Shown piece by piece: positions 7,996 through 16,326 of a stretch of DNA of 42,464 bases. A program made the position numbers and the translations under genes. Below the pieces are notes generated by a model. The model saw only the letters and a list, made by a program, of their open reading frames with translations. It was not told the origin of the DNA and did no database searches. The stretch is taken from assembly GCA_910578425.1 (NCBI GenBank), contig CAJTQX010000020.1, positions 1 to 42,464 of the forward strand, read 5' to 3'. Positions within the stretch are counted from its first letter, which is position 1; each line of letters starts with the position of its first letter. The stretch comes from an uncultured Anaerotignum sp. (GTDB taxonomy: Bacteria > Bacillota > Clostridia > Lachnospirales > Anaerotignaceae).

Positions 7996-8799
7996 ATGAA
8001 AAAGTATTTGAAAAACATCATGGCAGGCACTTTGGTATTTGCAATGACAGCAGCTTTGGCCGGCTGCGGCGGCAGTGAACCCGCACCCGCAGAGGGCGGC
8101 GGCGAGGACAACGCAGAGGCAGGCACACTGATTATGGCGACAAACGCGGAGTTCCCTCCGTATGAATTCCATGAAGGCGATGCGATTGTTGGCATCGACG
8201 CGGAAATCGCAGCTGCGATTGCGGAAAAGCTGGGCATGGGCTTTGAAATCGAGGATATGGCGTTTGATTCCATCGTTCCCGCGGTTACAAGCGGCAAGGT
8301 AAGCTTTGGTATGGCTGGCATGACTGTAACGGAAGAACGCTTGCAGAGTGTTGATTTCTCCGATACATATGCAACAGGCGTACAGGTGGTTATCGTAAAA
8401 GAAGGTTCCCCGATTGCAACAGTTGACGATCTGTTTGCAGAAGGCGCAAACAACCTGATCGGCGTACAGACCGGCACAACAGGCGATATCTATGCAACGG
8501 GCGATATCGAAGACGAAGGTCTTGGCACAATCGAACGTTTCAGCAAGGGTGCAGATGCGGTTCTTGCACTGACACAGGATAAGATTGACTGCGTAATCAT
8601 TGACAATCAGCCTGCAAAGGAATTTGTTGCGGCAAATGAAGGCCTTGTTATTCTGGATACAGCATATGCAGAGGAGGATTATGCAATCTGCTTTGCAAAG
8701 GACAGCGAACTGACAGAGCAGGTAAACGGCGCGCTGAAAGAACTGATTGCCGACGGTACAGTTCAGGGCATCATCGACAAGTACATCAACGCAGAATAA
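7996..8799 (+). CDS. Amino-acid ABC transporter substrate-binding lipoprotein
   Basis: This is a 267-residue solute-binding protein of family 3. It has a lipoprotein signal (MKKYLKNIMAG...) with lipobox LAGC at about 20-23, so it is anchored outside the membrane. Family signs are GTLIMATNAEFPPYEF, IVGIDAEIAAAIAEKLG and SFGMAGMTVTEERLQSVDFS. The ligand is a polar amino acid, not further defined. The permease and ATPase genes follow. A hairpin between this gene and the permease probably lowers read-through, giving excess binding protein. Confidence 0.93.
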   Translation: MKKYLKNIMAGTLVFAMTAALAGCGGSEPAPAEGGGEDNAEAGTLIMATNAEFPPYEFHEGDAIVGIDAEIAAAIAEKLGMGFEIEDMAFDSIVPAVTSGKVSFGMAGMTVTEERLQSVDFSDTYATGVQVVIVKEGSPIATVDDLFAEGANNLIGVQTGTTGDIYATGDIEDEGLGTIERFSKGADAVLALTQDKIDCVIIDNQPAKEFVAANEGLVILDTAYAEEDYAICFAKDSELTEQVNGALKELIADGTVQGIIDKYINAE

Positions 8800-8912
8800 A
8801 AACTCAGGGATACGGCTCCCAGACTCATGCAGTCCGTCAGCGCGTTTCCTGCGATGGAATCATGAAAGAAGCAGGGCTGGGGCAAAGCTCCGGAATCCGG
8901 GGTTCAGAACAG

Positions 8913-8940
8913 AAGGGCGGCGGAAGCCGCCCTTATTTTA
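8913..8940 (+). terminator. Hairpin between binding protein and permease (attenuating terminator)
   Basis: AAGGGCGGC/GCCGCCCTT with a GGAA loop is followed by ATTTTAT. It lies in the 175-bp gap inside the transporter operon. A leaky terminator here would explain unequal expression of binding protein and membrane parts. Confidence 0.6.
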
Positions 8941-8974
8941 TGGCTGAGAAAAATGAGGAGGGGAAAACTGCCAG

Positions 8975-9700
8975 ATGGATTTCATAATGAACCTCACAGA
9001 AAAATTTAAGTTCGTCTTTATAGAAAAAGAACGCTGGAGATATCTTCTGGATGGCTTGGGCGTTACGCTGAAGGTAACATTTTTCGCGGTGCTTTTGGGT
9101 ATTGCCATTGGCGTACTGATTGCGATTATTCGCTCTACATATGAAAAGAACGGCAAATCCATGCGCATGGGATTTGGCAAAATGATTTTAAGCGTATGTA
9201 ATTTCATTTGCAAATTGTACCTGACAGTCATTCGCGGAACGCCTGTCGTTGTCCAGCTGATGATTATGTATTATGTGGTTCTGGCGGCATCCAGAAATAA
9301 AGTGCTGGTGGCAATACTGGCGTTTGGCATCAACTCCGGCGCGTATGTTGCGGAGATTTTCCGCAGCGGCATCATGTCCATTGACGAGGGGCAGTTTGAA
9401 GCGGGACGCAGCCTCGGCTTCAACTTTGTGCAGACCATGCGCTATATTATCATACCGCAGGCATTCAAAAATGTACTGCCTGCGCTGGCGAATGAGTTCA
9501 TTGTGCTGCTGAAAGAAACGTCTGTTGCCGGCTATGTTGCGCTGCAGGACCTGACAAAGGGCGGCGATATTATCCGCAGCCAGACATATGATGCATTTAT
9601 GTCGCTGTTCGGCGTGGCGGCGGTTTACCTTGTGATGGTTATATTCTTCACATGGCTTGTAGGACGGCTGGAAAGGAGGCTGAGGAGCGGTGAACGGTGA
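8975..9700 (+). CDS. Amino-acid ABC transporter permease
   Basis: This 241-residue HisM/GlnP-type membrane permease carries the EAA loop EAGRSLGFNFVQTMRYIIIPQAF, which docks to the ATPase. An unusual 35-residue segment rich in Lys/Arg (YEKNGKSMRMGFGK) follows the first membrane helix. The start is ATG 8975, 11 nt after GGAGGGG. An internal ATG at 8987 is less favoured. The 3' end overlaps the ATPase gene by 11 bp. Confidence 0.93.
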   Translation: MDFIMNLTEKFKFVFIEKERWRYLLDGLGVTLKVTFFAVLLGIAIGVLIAIIRSTYEKNGKSMRMGFGKMILSVCNFICKLYLTVIRGTPVVVQLMIMYYVVLAASRNKVLVAILAFGINSGAYVAEIFRSGIMSIDEGQFEAGRSLGFNFVQTMRYIIIPQAFKNVLPALANEFIVLLKETSVAGYVALQDLTKGGDIIRSQTYDAFMSLFGVAAVYLVMVIFFTWLVGRLERRLRSGER

Positions 9701-10433
9701 TACTCTGATAAAGGTGGAGAAATTGCAGAAGCATTATAACGGCGGCGCGATTAAGGCGTTGGACGGTATCAATACGGAAATCAAAAAGGGCGAAGTGGTC
9801 GTTGTCATTGGACCATCCGGCTCGGGGAAATCCACATTCCTGCGCTGCCTCAATCTGCTGGAGGTACCTACCAGCGGGAACATCTTTTTTGAAGGCGTGG
9901 ATATTACCGATGAAAAAATAAATATCAATATTCACAGACAAAAGATGGGCATGGTGTTCCAGCACTTCAACCTGTTTCCGCATATGACGATACTGAAAAA
10001 TATGATTATCGCGCCGATGAAGCTGCGGAAAAAAAGCGAAGCTGAGGCGACGGAGCTGGCAATGAAGCTGCTGCGGCGCGTTGGGCTGGAGGACAGGGCA
10101 AACGCGTATCCGTCCCAGCTTTCCGGCGGGCAGAAGCAGAGGATTGCCATTGTGCGCGCGCTCTGCATGGAGCCGGAGGTCATGCTTTTTGACGAGCCGA
10201 CTTCCGCGCTTGACCCCGAAATGGTCGGCGAGGTGTTGGAGGTTATGAAACAGTTGGCGCATGATAATATGACGATGGTCGTTGTGACGCATGAAATGGG
10301 CTTTGCGCGCGAGGTTGGCAGCAGGGTCATGTTTATGGCGGACGGGCGGCAGGTCGAGGAAGGCACGCCGGAGGAAATTTTTGAGCATCCGAAAAGCGAA
10401 CGCTTGCAGACGTTCCTGGCAAAGGTGCTGTAA
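9690..10433 (+). CDS. Amino-acid ABC transporter ATP-binding protein
   Basis: This 247-residue ATPase energises uptake and is related to GlnQ. It has Walker A GPSGSGKST at 41-49, the Q-loop region MVFQHFNLFPHMT, signature LSGGQ near 144-148, Walker B VMLFDEPTSALDP, and the switch histidine in VVVTHEMGFA. The GTG start lies within the permease 3' end, with AAAGGAGG about 10 nt before it. Length is normal. Confidence 0.95.
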   Translation: MNGDTLIKVEKLQKHYNGGAIKALDGINTEIKKGEVVVVIGPSGSGKSTFLRCLNLLEVPTSGNIFFEGVDITDEKININIHRQKMGMVFQHFNLFPHMTILKNMIIAPMKLRKKSEAEATELAMKLLRRVGLEDRANAYPSQLSGGQKQRIAIVRALCMEPEVMLFDEPTSALDPEMVGEVLEVMKQLAHDNMTMVVVTHEMGFAREVGSRVMFMADGRQVEEGTPEEIFEHPKSERLQTFLAKVL

Positions 10434-10454
10434 ACTTCATTCCAAAAATAGAAA

Positions 10455-10493
10455 TAAAAAACCGTGGGACGGCATGACGCCCCGCGGTTTTTT
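10455..10493 (+). terminator. Terminator of the ABC transporter operon
   Basis: AAAACCG.G paired with C.CGGTTTTTT encloses a GC-rich inner loop (ACGGCATGACGCC). It lies about 20 bp after the ATPase stop and has a run of six T. Confidence 0.8.
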
Positions 10494-10505
10494 GCTGAAA
10501 AAGAA

Positions 10506-10535
10506 CCTGCCCGCATCAGTGTAAATGCGGGCAGG
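10506..10535 (-). terminator. Terminator of rnj
   Basis: CCTGCCCGCAT/ATGCGGGCAGG is an 11-bp stem. On the minus strand it is followed by TTCTTTTTCAGC. It lies 30 bp beyond the RNase J stop, back to back with the terminator of the convergent ABC operon. Confidence 0.8.
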
Positions 10536-10564
10536 GGGCTATTCGTTTTATATAGCCAGACTGC

Positions 10565-12346
10565 TTATACGTCCATAATGATGGGCAGTATCATGGGGCT
10601 TCTTTTTGTTTTCTGCCAAATATAATTTTTCAGCGTATCCTTAATCAGCCCTTTGATATAGTTCCAGCTGGTAACGTTCCGTTCCTCACATTTGAGCAGT
10701 GCGTCAAGGACAACCTTTCTGGCTTCGTCCATCAGGTTTTCTGCTTCGCGCACATACACAAAGCCTCTCGAAATGATATCCGGTCCGGCAATGACAGTAC
10801 CGTTTTCCCTGTCCATAGAAACGACAACGACCATCAGGCCATCCTGGGAAAGGTGCTTTCTGTCCCGCAGGACGATATTCCCAACATCGCCGACGCCAAG
10901 CCCGTCTACCATGACCTGACCTGTCGGTACGGAGCCTGTGATTTTTGCCTCGTTCTTATTGACCTCCAGCACATCGCCCAGCTTCATGACAAAGATATCC
11001 TTTTTGTCCATTCCCATGGAAAGCGCTAAATCCCTGTGGCAGGAGAGGTGCATAAACTCCCCATGAACAGGCATGAAGAACCTGGGTTTTGTCAGCGCGA
11101 GCATCAGTTTCAGCTCTTCCTGCCTTGCGTGGCCGGAAACGTGGATATCTTCCGCATCGCCGTTTACGACGTTCGCACCGCGCTTGACCAGTTCATTCAT
11201 CATGCGGAATACGCTTTTTTCGTTGCCGGGTATCGCGGACGCGCTGATAATGATTTTATCGTCCGGCTTTATGCTGACCTGCTTGTGCTCATTGGAAGCG
11301 ATGCGCGAAAGCGCGGACATGGTTTCGCCCTGGCTGCCGGTCATGATGATGACGAGCTGTTCATCTCTGTAATTCCGGATTTCGTTGATGTCGATGATTG
11401 TCCGAGGCGGTATCCAGAGGTAATCCAGCTCCGAAGCCGTTTTTACGGCGTTTACCATGCTGCGCCCGATGATGGCGACCTTCCTGCCGTACATATATGC
11501 CGCGTTGATAATCTGCTGTATCCTGTGGATATTAGAGGAGAATGTCGCTACCATGATGCGGTTGCGCGGCGTTTCCTCAAAAATACGCTCGAACACCTTG
11601 CCAACTGTTTTTTCCGACATGGTGAAGCCTTTCCGTTCGGCATTGGTGCTGTCGCTCATCAGCAGCAGCACGCCCTGGCTCCCCAGCTCGGCAAAACGCT
11701 GAAGGTTGATAATATCGCCGTCGATCGGCGTATAATCCACCTTGAAGTCCCCTGTATGCACGACGATGCCCGCAGGCGTATGGACGGCAAGCGCGACTGC
11801 ATCGGCAATGGAATGGTTTGTGTGGATAAATTCCACCATCATCTGCCCCAGCTTGACCTTTTCGCCGGGCACTACCGTATGCAAACGCACTTTGTCCAGC
11901 ATTTTATGCTCGCGCAGCTTGTTTTCCAGCAAGCCGAGCGTCAGCAGGGTGCCGAATACCGGTACGTTCAACTGCTTCAAAATATAGGGCAGCGCGCCGA
12001 TGTGGTCCTCGTGTCCGTGGGTCAATACAATTCCTCTGATTTTGTCTGTGTTTTTGGCAAGATAGGAAATGTCAGGAATGACAAGGTCGATTCCAAGCAT
12101 ATCATCCTCCGGAAACGCCAGCCCGCAGTCGATGATGACTATATCATTGCCATATTCGAGTACGGTCATGTTCTTCCCAATTTCCTCCAGCCCGCCAAGA
12201 GCGATGACTTTTATGCTGGGTTTCGCTTTGGCTTTTCCGCGTCCTCTGGTTCTGGGCTTTGCCGATGGCTTTGCGTCCTTCGTTGTTCTGGCCGCTTTGT
12301 TTTCCTTTATTTCCTTCGGCTCTTTCTTTTCTTTTTTTTCTGCCAA
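10565..12346 (-). CDS. rnj: Ribonuclease J
   Basis: This metallo-beta-lactamase/beta-CASP ribonuclease does endo- and 5'-3' exonucleolytic RNA processing and decay. The metal motif HGHEDH is at about 110-115, preceded by GGLEEIGKNM and IIDCGLAFPE. The C-terminal region with GFVYVREAENLMDEAR is typical. I place the start at TTG 12346, 8 nt after AGGAGG. The upstream in-frame GTG at 12355 overlaps that ribosome site. The 593-residue product has a Lys/Ala/Glu/Arg-rich tail of about 43 residues before the catalytic core, longer than usual for RNase J1. Confidence 0.93.
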   Translation of the reverse strand: MAEKKEKKEPKEIKENKAARTTKDAKPSAKPRTRGRGKAKAKPSIKVIALGGLEEIGKNMTVLEYGNDIVIIDCGLAFPEDDMLGIDLVIPDISYLAKNTDKIRGIVLTHGHEDHIGALPYILKQLNVPVFGTLLTLGLLENKLREHKMLDKVRLHTVVPGEKVKLGQMMVEFIHTNHSIADAVALAVHTPAGIVVHTGDFKVDYTPIDGDIINLQRFAELGSQGVLLLMSDSTNAERKGFTMSEKTVGKVFERIFEETPRNRIMVATFSSNIHRIQQIINAAYMYGRKVAIIGRSMVNAVKTASELDYLWIPPRTIIDINEIRNYRDEQLVIIMTGSQGETMSALSRIASNEHKQVSIKPDDKIIISASAIPGNEKSVFRMMNELVKRGANVVNGDAEDIHVSGHARQEELKLMLALTKPRFFMPVHGEFMHLSCHRDLALSMGMDKKDIFVMKLGDVLEVNKNEAKITGSVPTGQVMVDGLGVGDVGNIVLRDRKHLSQDGLMVVVVSMDRENGTVIAGPDIISRGFVYVREAENLMDEARKVVLDALLKCEERNVTSWNYIKGLIKDTLKNYIWQKTKRSPMILPIIMDV

Positions 12347-12491
12347 AAAACACACCTCCTTTCGTTTTCCGTAGTGTTTATATTTTTATAGTATGGCGTA
12401 ATAAAACGCAATTTAACCGCAAAAGCAAAAACCTTTCGCAGGGATTTCCTGAGTTATTGGAAATGGTATGCAGGCAGCGCGACACAGTGCC

Positions 12492-12734
12492 GCAGTGCGC
12501 AATCGTGCAAATCCAGCGGATATGCAGAGAGTGGTGCCGTACTATGCAAGTTTGTCGCTGCACACAGACTGGTACACAAGTGTCCAGTATTGATAACATA
12601 TGAAAACGCAGTGCGCATTTGTGCAAATCCAGCGGATATGCAGGGAGTGCTGTCGCACTATGCAAACCTCCCAATCAACGCAAATGGGTACACAAGTGTC
12701 CCCATTTGCGTTGATTGGGAGGTTTGCGCACTGC
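12492..12734. repeat. Tandem repeat C with constant loop and perfect 27-bp hairpin
   Basis: Two units lie 116 bp apart. A 59-bp block starting GCAGTGCGC is nearly identical in both (12492-12550 and 12608-12666), and GGTACACAAGTGTCC recurs at 12571 and 12687. Between them the sequence differs. In unit 2 the loop TACACAAGTGTC (12689-12700) is held by a perfect 27-bp stem (12662-12688/12701-12727), closed further out by GCAGTGCGC/GCGCACTGC. In unit 1 only ACTGG/CCAGT flanks the loop. Short reading frames here are repeat artefacts. The rest of the 12347-12851 gap shows no gene. Confidence 0.8.
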
Positions 12735-12851
12735 TTGTAGCAAAACAAAAGACAGCCTCTTTACTTCCCCAGAAAAACTGAATCCGCCTCATTCCTTTCC
12801 GGAGATGACACTGCCTTTTTCTATCTGCTTTTATTTTTCAATGGCCTGCAA

Positions 12852-13154
12852 TTAGTGGAGTTCTACCTCATAATCCTCGCCCTTCTGGGCAAACAGATCC
12901 GCAACGCGGTGAAACTCTGCATCATCCTCGACCAATTCATATGTCACATCGTCCATATTGATAGAAATTTCTTTCAATATGATCGCTTCTGTTTCATCAT
13001 CATCCATCAGCTCTGTTTCCACAACAAGCAGGTAACGCTCCCCGCCGCAGGCAACGTTATCAATGATGGAAAATTCGACCTCTGCGCCATCGTCGTCTGT
13101 CATGGTGACGACTTCAAACTCTATCTCATCTGCTTCATCAAAAATATCGCTCAT
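12852..13154 (-). CDS. DUF1292 domain-containing protein
   Basis: This small acidic protein of 100 residues belongs to the DUF1292 family (YrzB-like), which is found with ruvX and ireB in Firmicutes. The core is EIEFEVVTMTDDDGAEVEFSI followed by RYLLVVETEL. I chose ATG 13154 (MSDIFDEAD), 11 nt after GGAG. A longer frame to 13316 overlaps ruvX and reads as its shadow. Function is unknown. Confidence 0.85.
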   Translation of the reverse strand: MSDIFDEADEIEFEVVTMTDDDGAEVEFSIIDNVACGGERYLLVVETELMDDDETEAIILKEISINMDDVTYELVEDDAEFHRVADLFAQKGEDYEVELH

Positions 13155-13174
13155 ACTTTCTGCTGCTCCTTCAT

Positions 13175-13600
13175 CTATTTGCTTCGGCTGTCCAGATATC
13201 CCTGAAGGATATGGACTGCCGCCATTTTGTCGATCACGCTTTTGCGCTGCCCGTGGCTGAGGTTGGCTTCCCGCAGCACGCGTTCCGCCGCCACTGTGCT
13301 GAACCGTTCGTCCCACAAAACGATTTCCGTTTTTGGAAAACGATTTTTCAGGCGTTCACAAAAAGCCTTCGTTTTTTCACATCTTTCCCCTTCTGAATTA
13401 TCCAGATTCTTCGGGTAGCCCAAAACAATAGCTTCAGCATGGTATTCTTCTATCAATTCTCCCAGACGGCGCAGACTTTTTTTATACTCCGCGGGATTTT
13501 CCCGACGGATGATTTCCACGCCCTGCGCTGTCCAGCCGAACGGGTCGCTGACTGCAACGCCGATAGTTTTATCTCCGTAATCCAATCCTAAAATACGCAA
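13175..13600 (-). CDS. ruvX: RuvX/YqgF putative pre-16S rRNA nuclease
   Basis: This 141-residue RNase H-fold protein was named as a Holliday junction resolvase and is implicated in maturing the 16S rRNA 5' end. The acidic residues are Asp7 in LDYGDKTIGVAVSD, Glu in YPKNLDNSEG and Asp in WDERFST. It lies between ireB and DUF1292, the usual order, with short gaps. Confidence 0.93.
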   Translation of the reverse strand: MRILGLDYGDKTIGVAVSDPFGWTAQGVEIIRRENPAEYKKSLRRLGELIEEYHAEAIVLGYPKNLDNSEGERCEKTKAFCERLKNRFPKTEIVLWDERFSTVAAERVLREANLSHGQRKSVIDKMAAVHILQGYLDSRSK

Positions 13601-13627
13601 CTGTACGCCTCATTCCCAAAACAGGTT

Positions 13628-13900
13628 TTATTCATTCCGCTCAAGGTAATCTTTTACCAGCTCTTCCAGCAGTTCGTCACGCTCCAGCTTGCGAATCATA
13701 ATCCTCGCGTTGCGGTGGCTGGTGATATAGGTCGGGTCGCCGGAAAGGATATAGCCGACAATCTGGTTTACAGGATTATAGCCCTTTTCCTTCAATGCGG
13801 CACTGACCTCCATCAATATTCTTTTGACTTCATTTTCCGGTTCTTTTTCCAGCTTTCCAAAATATTGTGTTTCGTTGATGTTGCCGTTTATGTTTTTCAA
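13628..13900 (-). CDS. ireB: IreB family regulatory phosphoprotein
   Basis: This 90-residue IreB/ReoM (UPF0297) protein is a substrate of PASTA-type Ser/Thr kinases. In relatives it controls MurA turnover and envelope homeostasis. The core ALKEKGYNPVNQIVGYILSG and DPTYITSHRNAR is intact. Thr near ETQYF is the likely phosphorylation site by analogy. The start is TTG 13900, with GGAGAGTG upstream. The alaS gene that often precedes it is absent. A divergent AraC gene lies upstream instead. Confidence 0.92.
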   Translation of the reverse strand: MKNINGNINETQYFGKLEKEPENEVKRILMEVSAALKEKGYNPVNQIVGYILSGDPTYITSHRNARIMIRKLERDELLEELVKDYLERNE

Positions 13901-13986
13901 ATCTTCTCACTCTCCGTCCTGCGGCCCATATACCGTTATTTTCTGCGCGGACTGCGGATTTCCTGCCGCTCTGCCCCATTCTTTAT

Positions 13987-14015
13987 ATGATAATACAAAC
14001 TATTGCCATTTGCAA
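13987..14015 (-). promoter_or_regulatory. Promoter of ireB-ruvX-DUF1292
   Basis: On the minus strand TTGCAA (14015-14010) and TATCAT (13992-13987) are separated by 17 bp. This lies in the 348-bp divergent gap between ireB and the AraC regulator. No strong promoter for the plus-strand gene was found there, only TAAAAT at 14210. Confidence 0.55.
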
Positions 14016-14248
14016 CCAAAATCTTCTTACAGAATTATTACAAATTTCTAAAGCACATTCTGCATTTGGCGGAGAATCTGCCGTTTGCTGTATCTGCCTG
14101 ATAGGATAAATAAAAACAGCGGCCTTTATGCAGGGAAAGGATCAAACTGCATACAGAGAATGGACCATAATTTGAAGATATGATACAAGCCATATCGTCT
14201 GTTTTGTGCTAAAATGAGGAAGGAATTTTCTGGAAGGGGGTGTTGCCC

Positions 14249-15076
14249 ATGAAAAAAGAAATGCGAAAAGCAGCCTATGATTCGGTTCTGAATATAGAGG
14301 CCTGTCGCTTTCAAGGTATTCTCCAGCCATTTCCGCCTCATTTCCATGAATATTATGTCATTGGATTGCTGGAGGAGGGAGAAAGGCGGCTGCTTTGTGG
14401 AAATACGGAGGCTGCCGCACGCCAAGGCGATATTCTTGTGTTCTGCCCCGGGGAGATACATAGCTGCGTGCAGGCAGGGGCGGAATCTCTGGACTATCGC
14501 GCGCTGCATATTCCGGCGGCTGAAATGGAACGGCTGACCGAGGAACGGCACATATCCGCTCTGCCTGCTTTTTCCAGGACGGTAGTTTCTGACACAGGGC
14601 TGGCGGATTGCTTCCGTCATCTGCACCAGGGCATTATGGACGGGTATGGCGCGGAAAACAGGGAGAAACTCCGGCGTTTTCTTTCTGTGCTCTGGGTGGG
14701 ATATGGCGGGCAGTCTGCTGTGCCTGTGCCGGAGTACAGGGATGTGGTGGAGGAAGTCTGTGCTTTTCTGGAAACGCATTTTGCGGAGCATATCACGCTG
14801 GAGGGGCTCTGCCGCTATGCGGGGCTGAGTAAATCCACGCTTTTGAGGGCGTTTGCAAAAAACAAGGGCATTACCCCTTACCGCTATCTGGAAACGCTGC
14901 GCATTGGAGAAGCGAAAAAACTGCTGGAACAGGGCATTTCCCCGGTGGAGGCCGCCATGCGGACCGGATTTTCGGACCAAAGCCATTTCAGCAGATATTT
15001 CCATTTGCTGATTGGGCTTTCTCCCGGCGTGTACCGTGATATTTTTACTGGAAACAATACAGAAGAAAAGGAGTGA
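14249..15076 (+). CDS. AraC family transcriptional regulator
   Basis: This 275-residue regulator has an N-terminal cupin-like ligand domain (FHEYYVIGLLEEGERR, DILVFCPGEIHSC). Its C-terminal double helix-turn-helix (about 170-270) reads ITLEGLCRYAGLSKSTLLRAF and AAMRTGFSDQSHFSRYF. ATG 14249 is chosen because GAAGGGGG ends 8 nt upstream. The GTG at 14240 overlaps that site. The DUF2000 gene follows within 6 nt and is the likely partner or target. The effector is unknown. Confidence 0.9.
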   Translation: MKKEMRKAAYDSVLNIEACRFQGILQPFPPHFHEYYVIGLLEEGERRLLCGNTEAAARQGDILVFCPGEIHSCVQAGAESLDYRALHIPAAEMERLTEERHISALPAFSRTVVSDTGLADCFRHLHQGIMDGYGAENREKLRRFLSVLWVGYGGQSAVPVPEYRDVVEEVCAFLETHFAEHITLEGLCRYAGLSKSTLLRAFAKNKGITPYRYLETLRIGEAKKLLEQGISPVEAAMRTGFSDQSHFSRYFHLLIGLSPGVYRDIFTGNNTEEKE

Positions 15077-15082
15077 CTGGAA

Positions 15083-15505
15083 ATGAATGCAAAAGATGAA
15101 AAATGTGTAATGGTGCTTGACAGTTCCCTGCCGGTTGGAATGATTGCCAATACCGCCGCGATTATGGGGATTACATTGGGGCGGGAGAGACCGGATGTGG
15201 TCGGAGCAGATACGACCGACCAGACGGGCAGGCGGCATTTGGGCATCATTGCGTTTCCTGTTCCCATACTCAAGGGCAGTCCGGAAACCATAAGGGAAAT
15301 CCGCGAAAAGCTTTACCAGCCAGAATTTGCAGAGCTGACAGCTGTGGATTTTTCGGATTTGGCACAGGGCTGCAAGACTTACGAGGAATATGCGGAAAAA
15401 ATGCTCGCTGCTCCGGAGGAAAATCTGCGGTATTTCGGGATTGCCATTTGCGGCGAGAAGAAAAAGGTCAACCGGCTGGCTGGCAGCCTGCCCCTGCTGC
15501 GGTGA
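15083..15505 (+). CDS. DUF2000 domain-containing protein
   Basis: This 140-residue protein of the DUF2000 family has a peptidyl-tRNA hydrolase 2-like fold by family knowledge. Diagnostic segments are CVMVLDSSLPVGMIANTAAI and HLGIIAFPVPILKGS. It starts 6 nt after the AraC stop, with AAGGAG upstream, so the two are an operon. Enzyme activity is not established. Confidence 0.85.
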   Translation: MNAKDEKCVMVLDSSLPVGMIANTAAIMGITLGRERPDVVGADTTDQTGRRHLGIIAFPVPILKGSPETIREIREKLYQPEFAELTAVDFSDLAQGCKTYEEYAEKMLAAPEENLRYFGIAICGEKKKVNRLAGSLPLLR

Positions 15506-15523
15506 CAGTTATATTTTGACAAT

Positions 15524-15567
15524 AAACCGTTTTCGGCTGTAATGTTTGGCTGGGAGCGGTTTTTTTG
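15524..15567 (+). terminator. Terminator of araC-DUF2000
   Basis: AAACCG (15524-15529) pairs with CGGTTT (15557-15562) around a long inner loop, followed by a T run. Confidence 0.55.
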
Positions 15568-15593
15568 AGATGAAAAATTCAGAGGCAGAGAAT

Positions 15594-15622
15594 TTGACTT
15601 ATAGGCATGACAGGCGTAAAAT
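15594..15622 (+). promoter_or_regulatory. Promoter of tag
   Basis: TTGACT at 15594-15599 and TAAAAT at 15617-15622 are spaced by 17 bp, about 40 bp before the tag start. Confidence 0.75.
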
Positions 15623-15663
15623 AAGCGTAAAGATGGCAGAAAATCAGTAAAAGGGGGAAGGAT

Positions 15664-16266
15664 ATGGAGCGTTGCGGCTGGTGTTTATGCAATGAAAAAA
15701 TGACAAAATACCACGATGAGGAGTGGGGCGTACCCGTTTATGATGACCGGAAACAGTTTGAATTTCTCATGATGGAGGTTATGCAGTGCGGCCTGAACTG
15801 GAACATGATGATACAGAAAAGGGAAATTTTTCAAAGCTGTTTCGATGGGTTTGATTTTGAAAGAATTGCGGGCTACGGTGAGGAAGATGTGCGGCGGATA
15901 TTGCAGACGGAAGGCATGATACGCTCAGAACGGAAGATACGCGCTGTGATCCAGAACGCGCAGTGTTTTCAGAATGTGCGGGAGGAATACGGTTCGTTCA
16001 GCGCGTACCTCTGGCAGTTTGCCGGAGGGAAGCCAATACGCTACATGGGTCACCAGAAAGGCGTGCTTCCGGCAAAAAACGGGCTTTCTGACCGCATGGC
16101 AAAAGATTTGAAAAAACGAGGCTTCAAATATCTTGGTTCGGTTACGGTATATTCGCATTTGCAGGCATGCGGCGTCATAAACGACCATGCGGAAACCTGT
16201 TTCCGATACGCGGAATTGGTACAACAGTATTCAGGCGTGCGGAAACGGAAGGACGGGGAAGGATAA
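15664..16266 (+). CDS. tag: DNA-3-methyladenine glycosylase I
   Basis: This glycosylase excises 3-methyladenine from alkylated DNA in base excision repair. The 200-residue protein carries the zinc-snap residues Cys4, His17, His175 and Cys179 at the same positions as E. coli TAG, and the base-recognition Glu38. The first residues, MERCGWCLCNEKMTKYHDEE, are typical. The ribosome site AAAGGGGGAAGG lies just upstream. Genes for DUF1963, GNAT and proline synthesis follow on the same strand. Confidence 0.95.
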   Translation: MERCGWCLCNEKMTKYHDEEWGVPVYDDRKQFEFLMMEVMQCGLNWNMMIQKREIFQSCFDGFDFERIAGYGEEDVRRILQTEGMIRSERKIRAVIQNAQCFQNVREEYGSFSAYLWQFAGGKPIRYMGHQKGVLPAKNGLSDRMAKDLKKRGFKYLGSVTVYSHLQACGVINDHAETCFRYAELVQQYSGVRKRKDGEG

Positions 16267-16326
16267 GCCGGAACGGCGGCTTTCCTGCAAAGAGGACAAA
16301 TTTTGATACAGCGGGAGGAATGGAAA

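Noticed and set aside
12662..12727. Retron or integron attC site at the 27-bp hairpin
   Set aside because: There is no reverse transcriptase or integrase nearby, and the stem is perfectly paired, without the bulges of attC.
12492..12734. CRISPR array
   Set aside because: There are only two units, the spacers are not of uniform short length, and no cas gene is in the window.
12378..12748. Minus-strand reading frames of 98 and 68 codons with repeated Cys/His-containing segments
   Set aside because: They read straight through tandem repeat C and its hairpin, lack ribosome sites and repeat the same peptide. They are products of the repeat, not genes.
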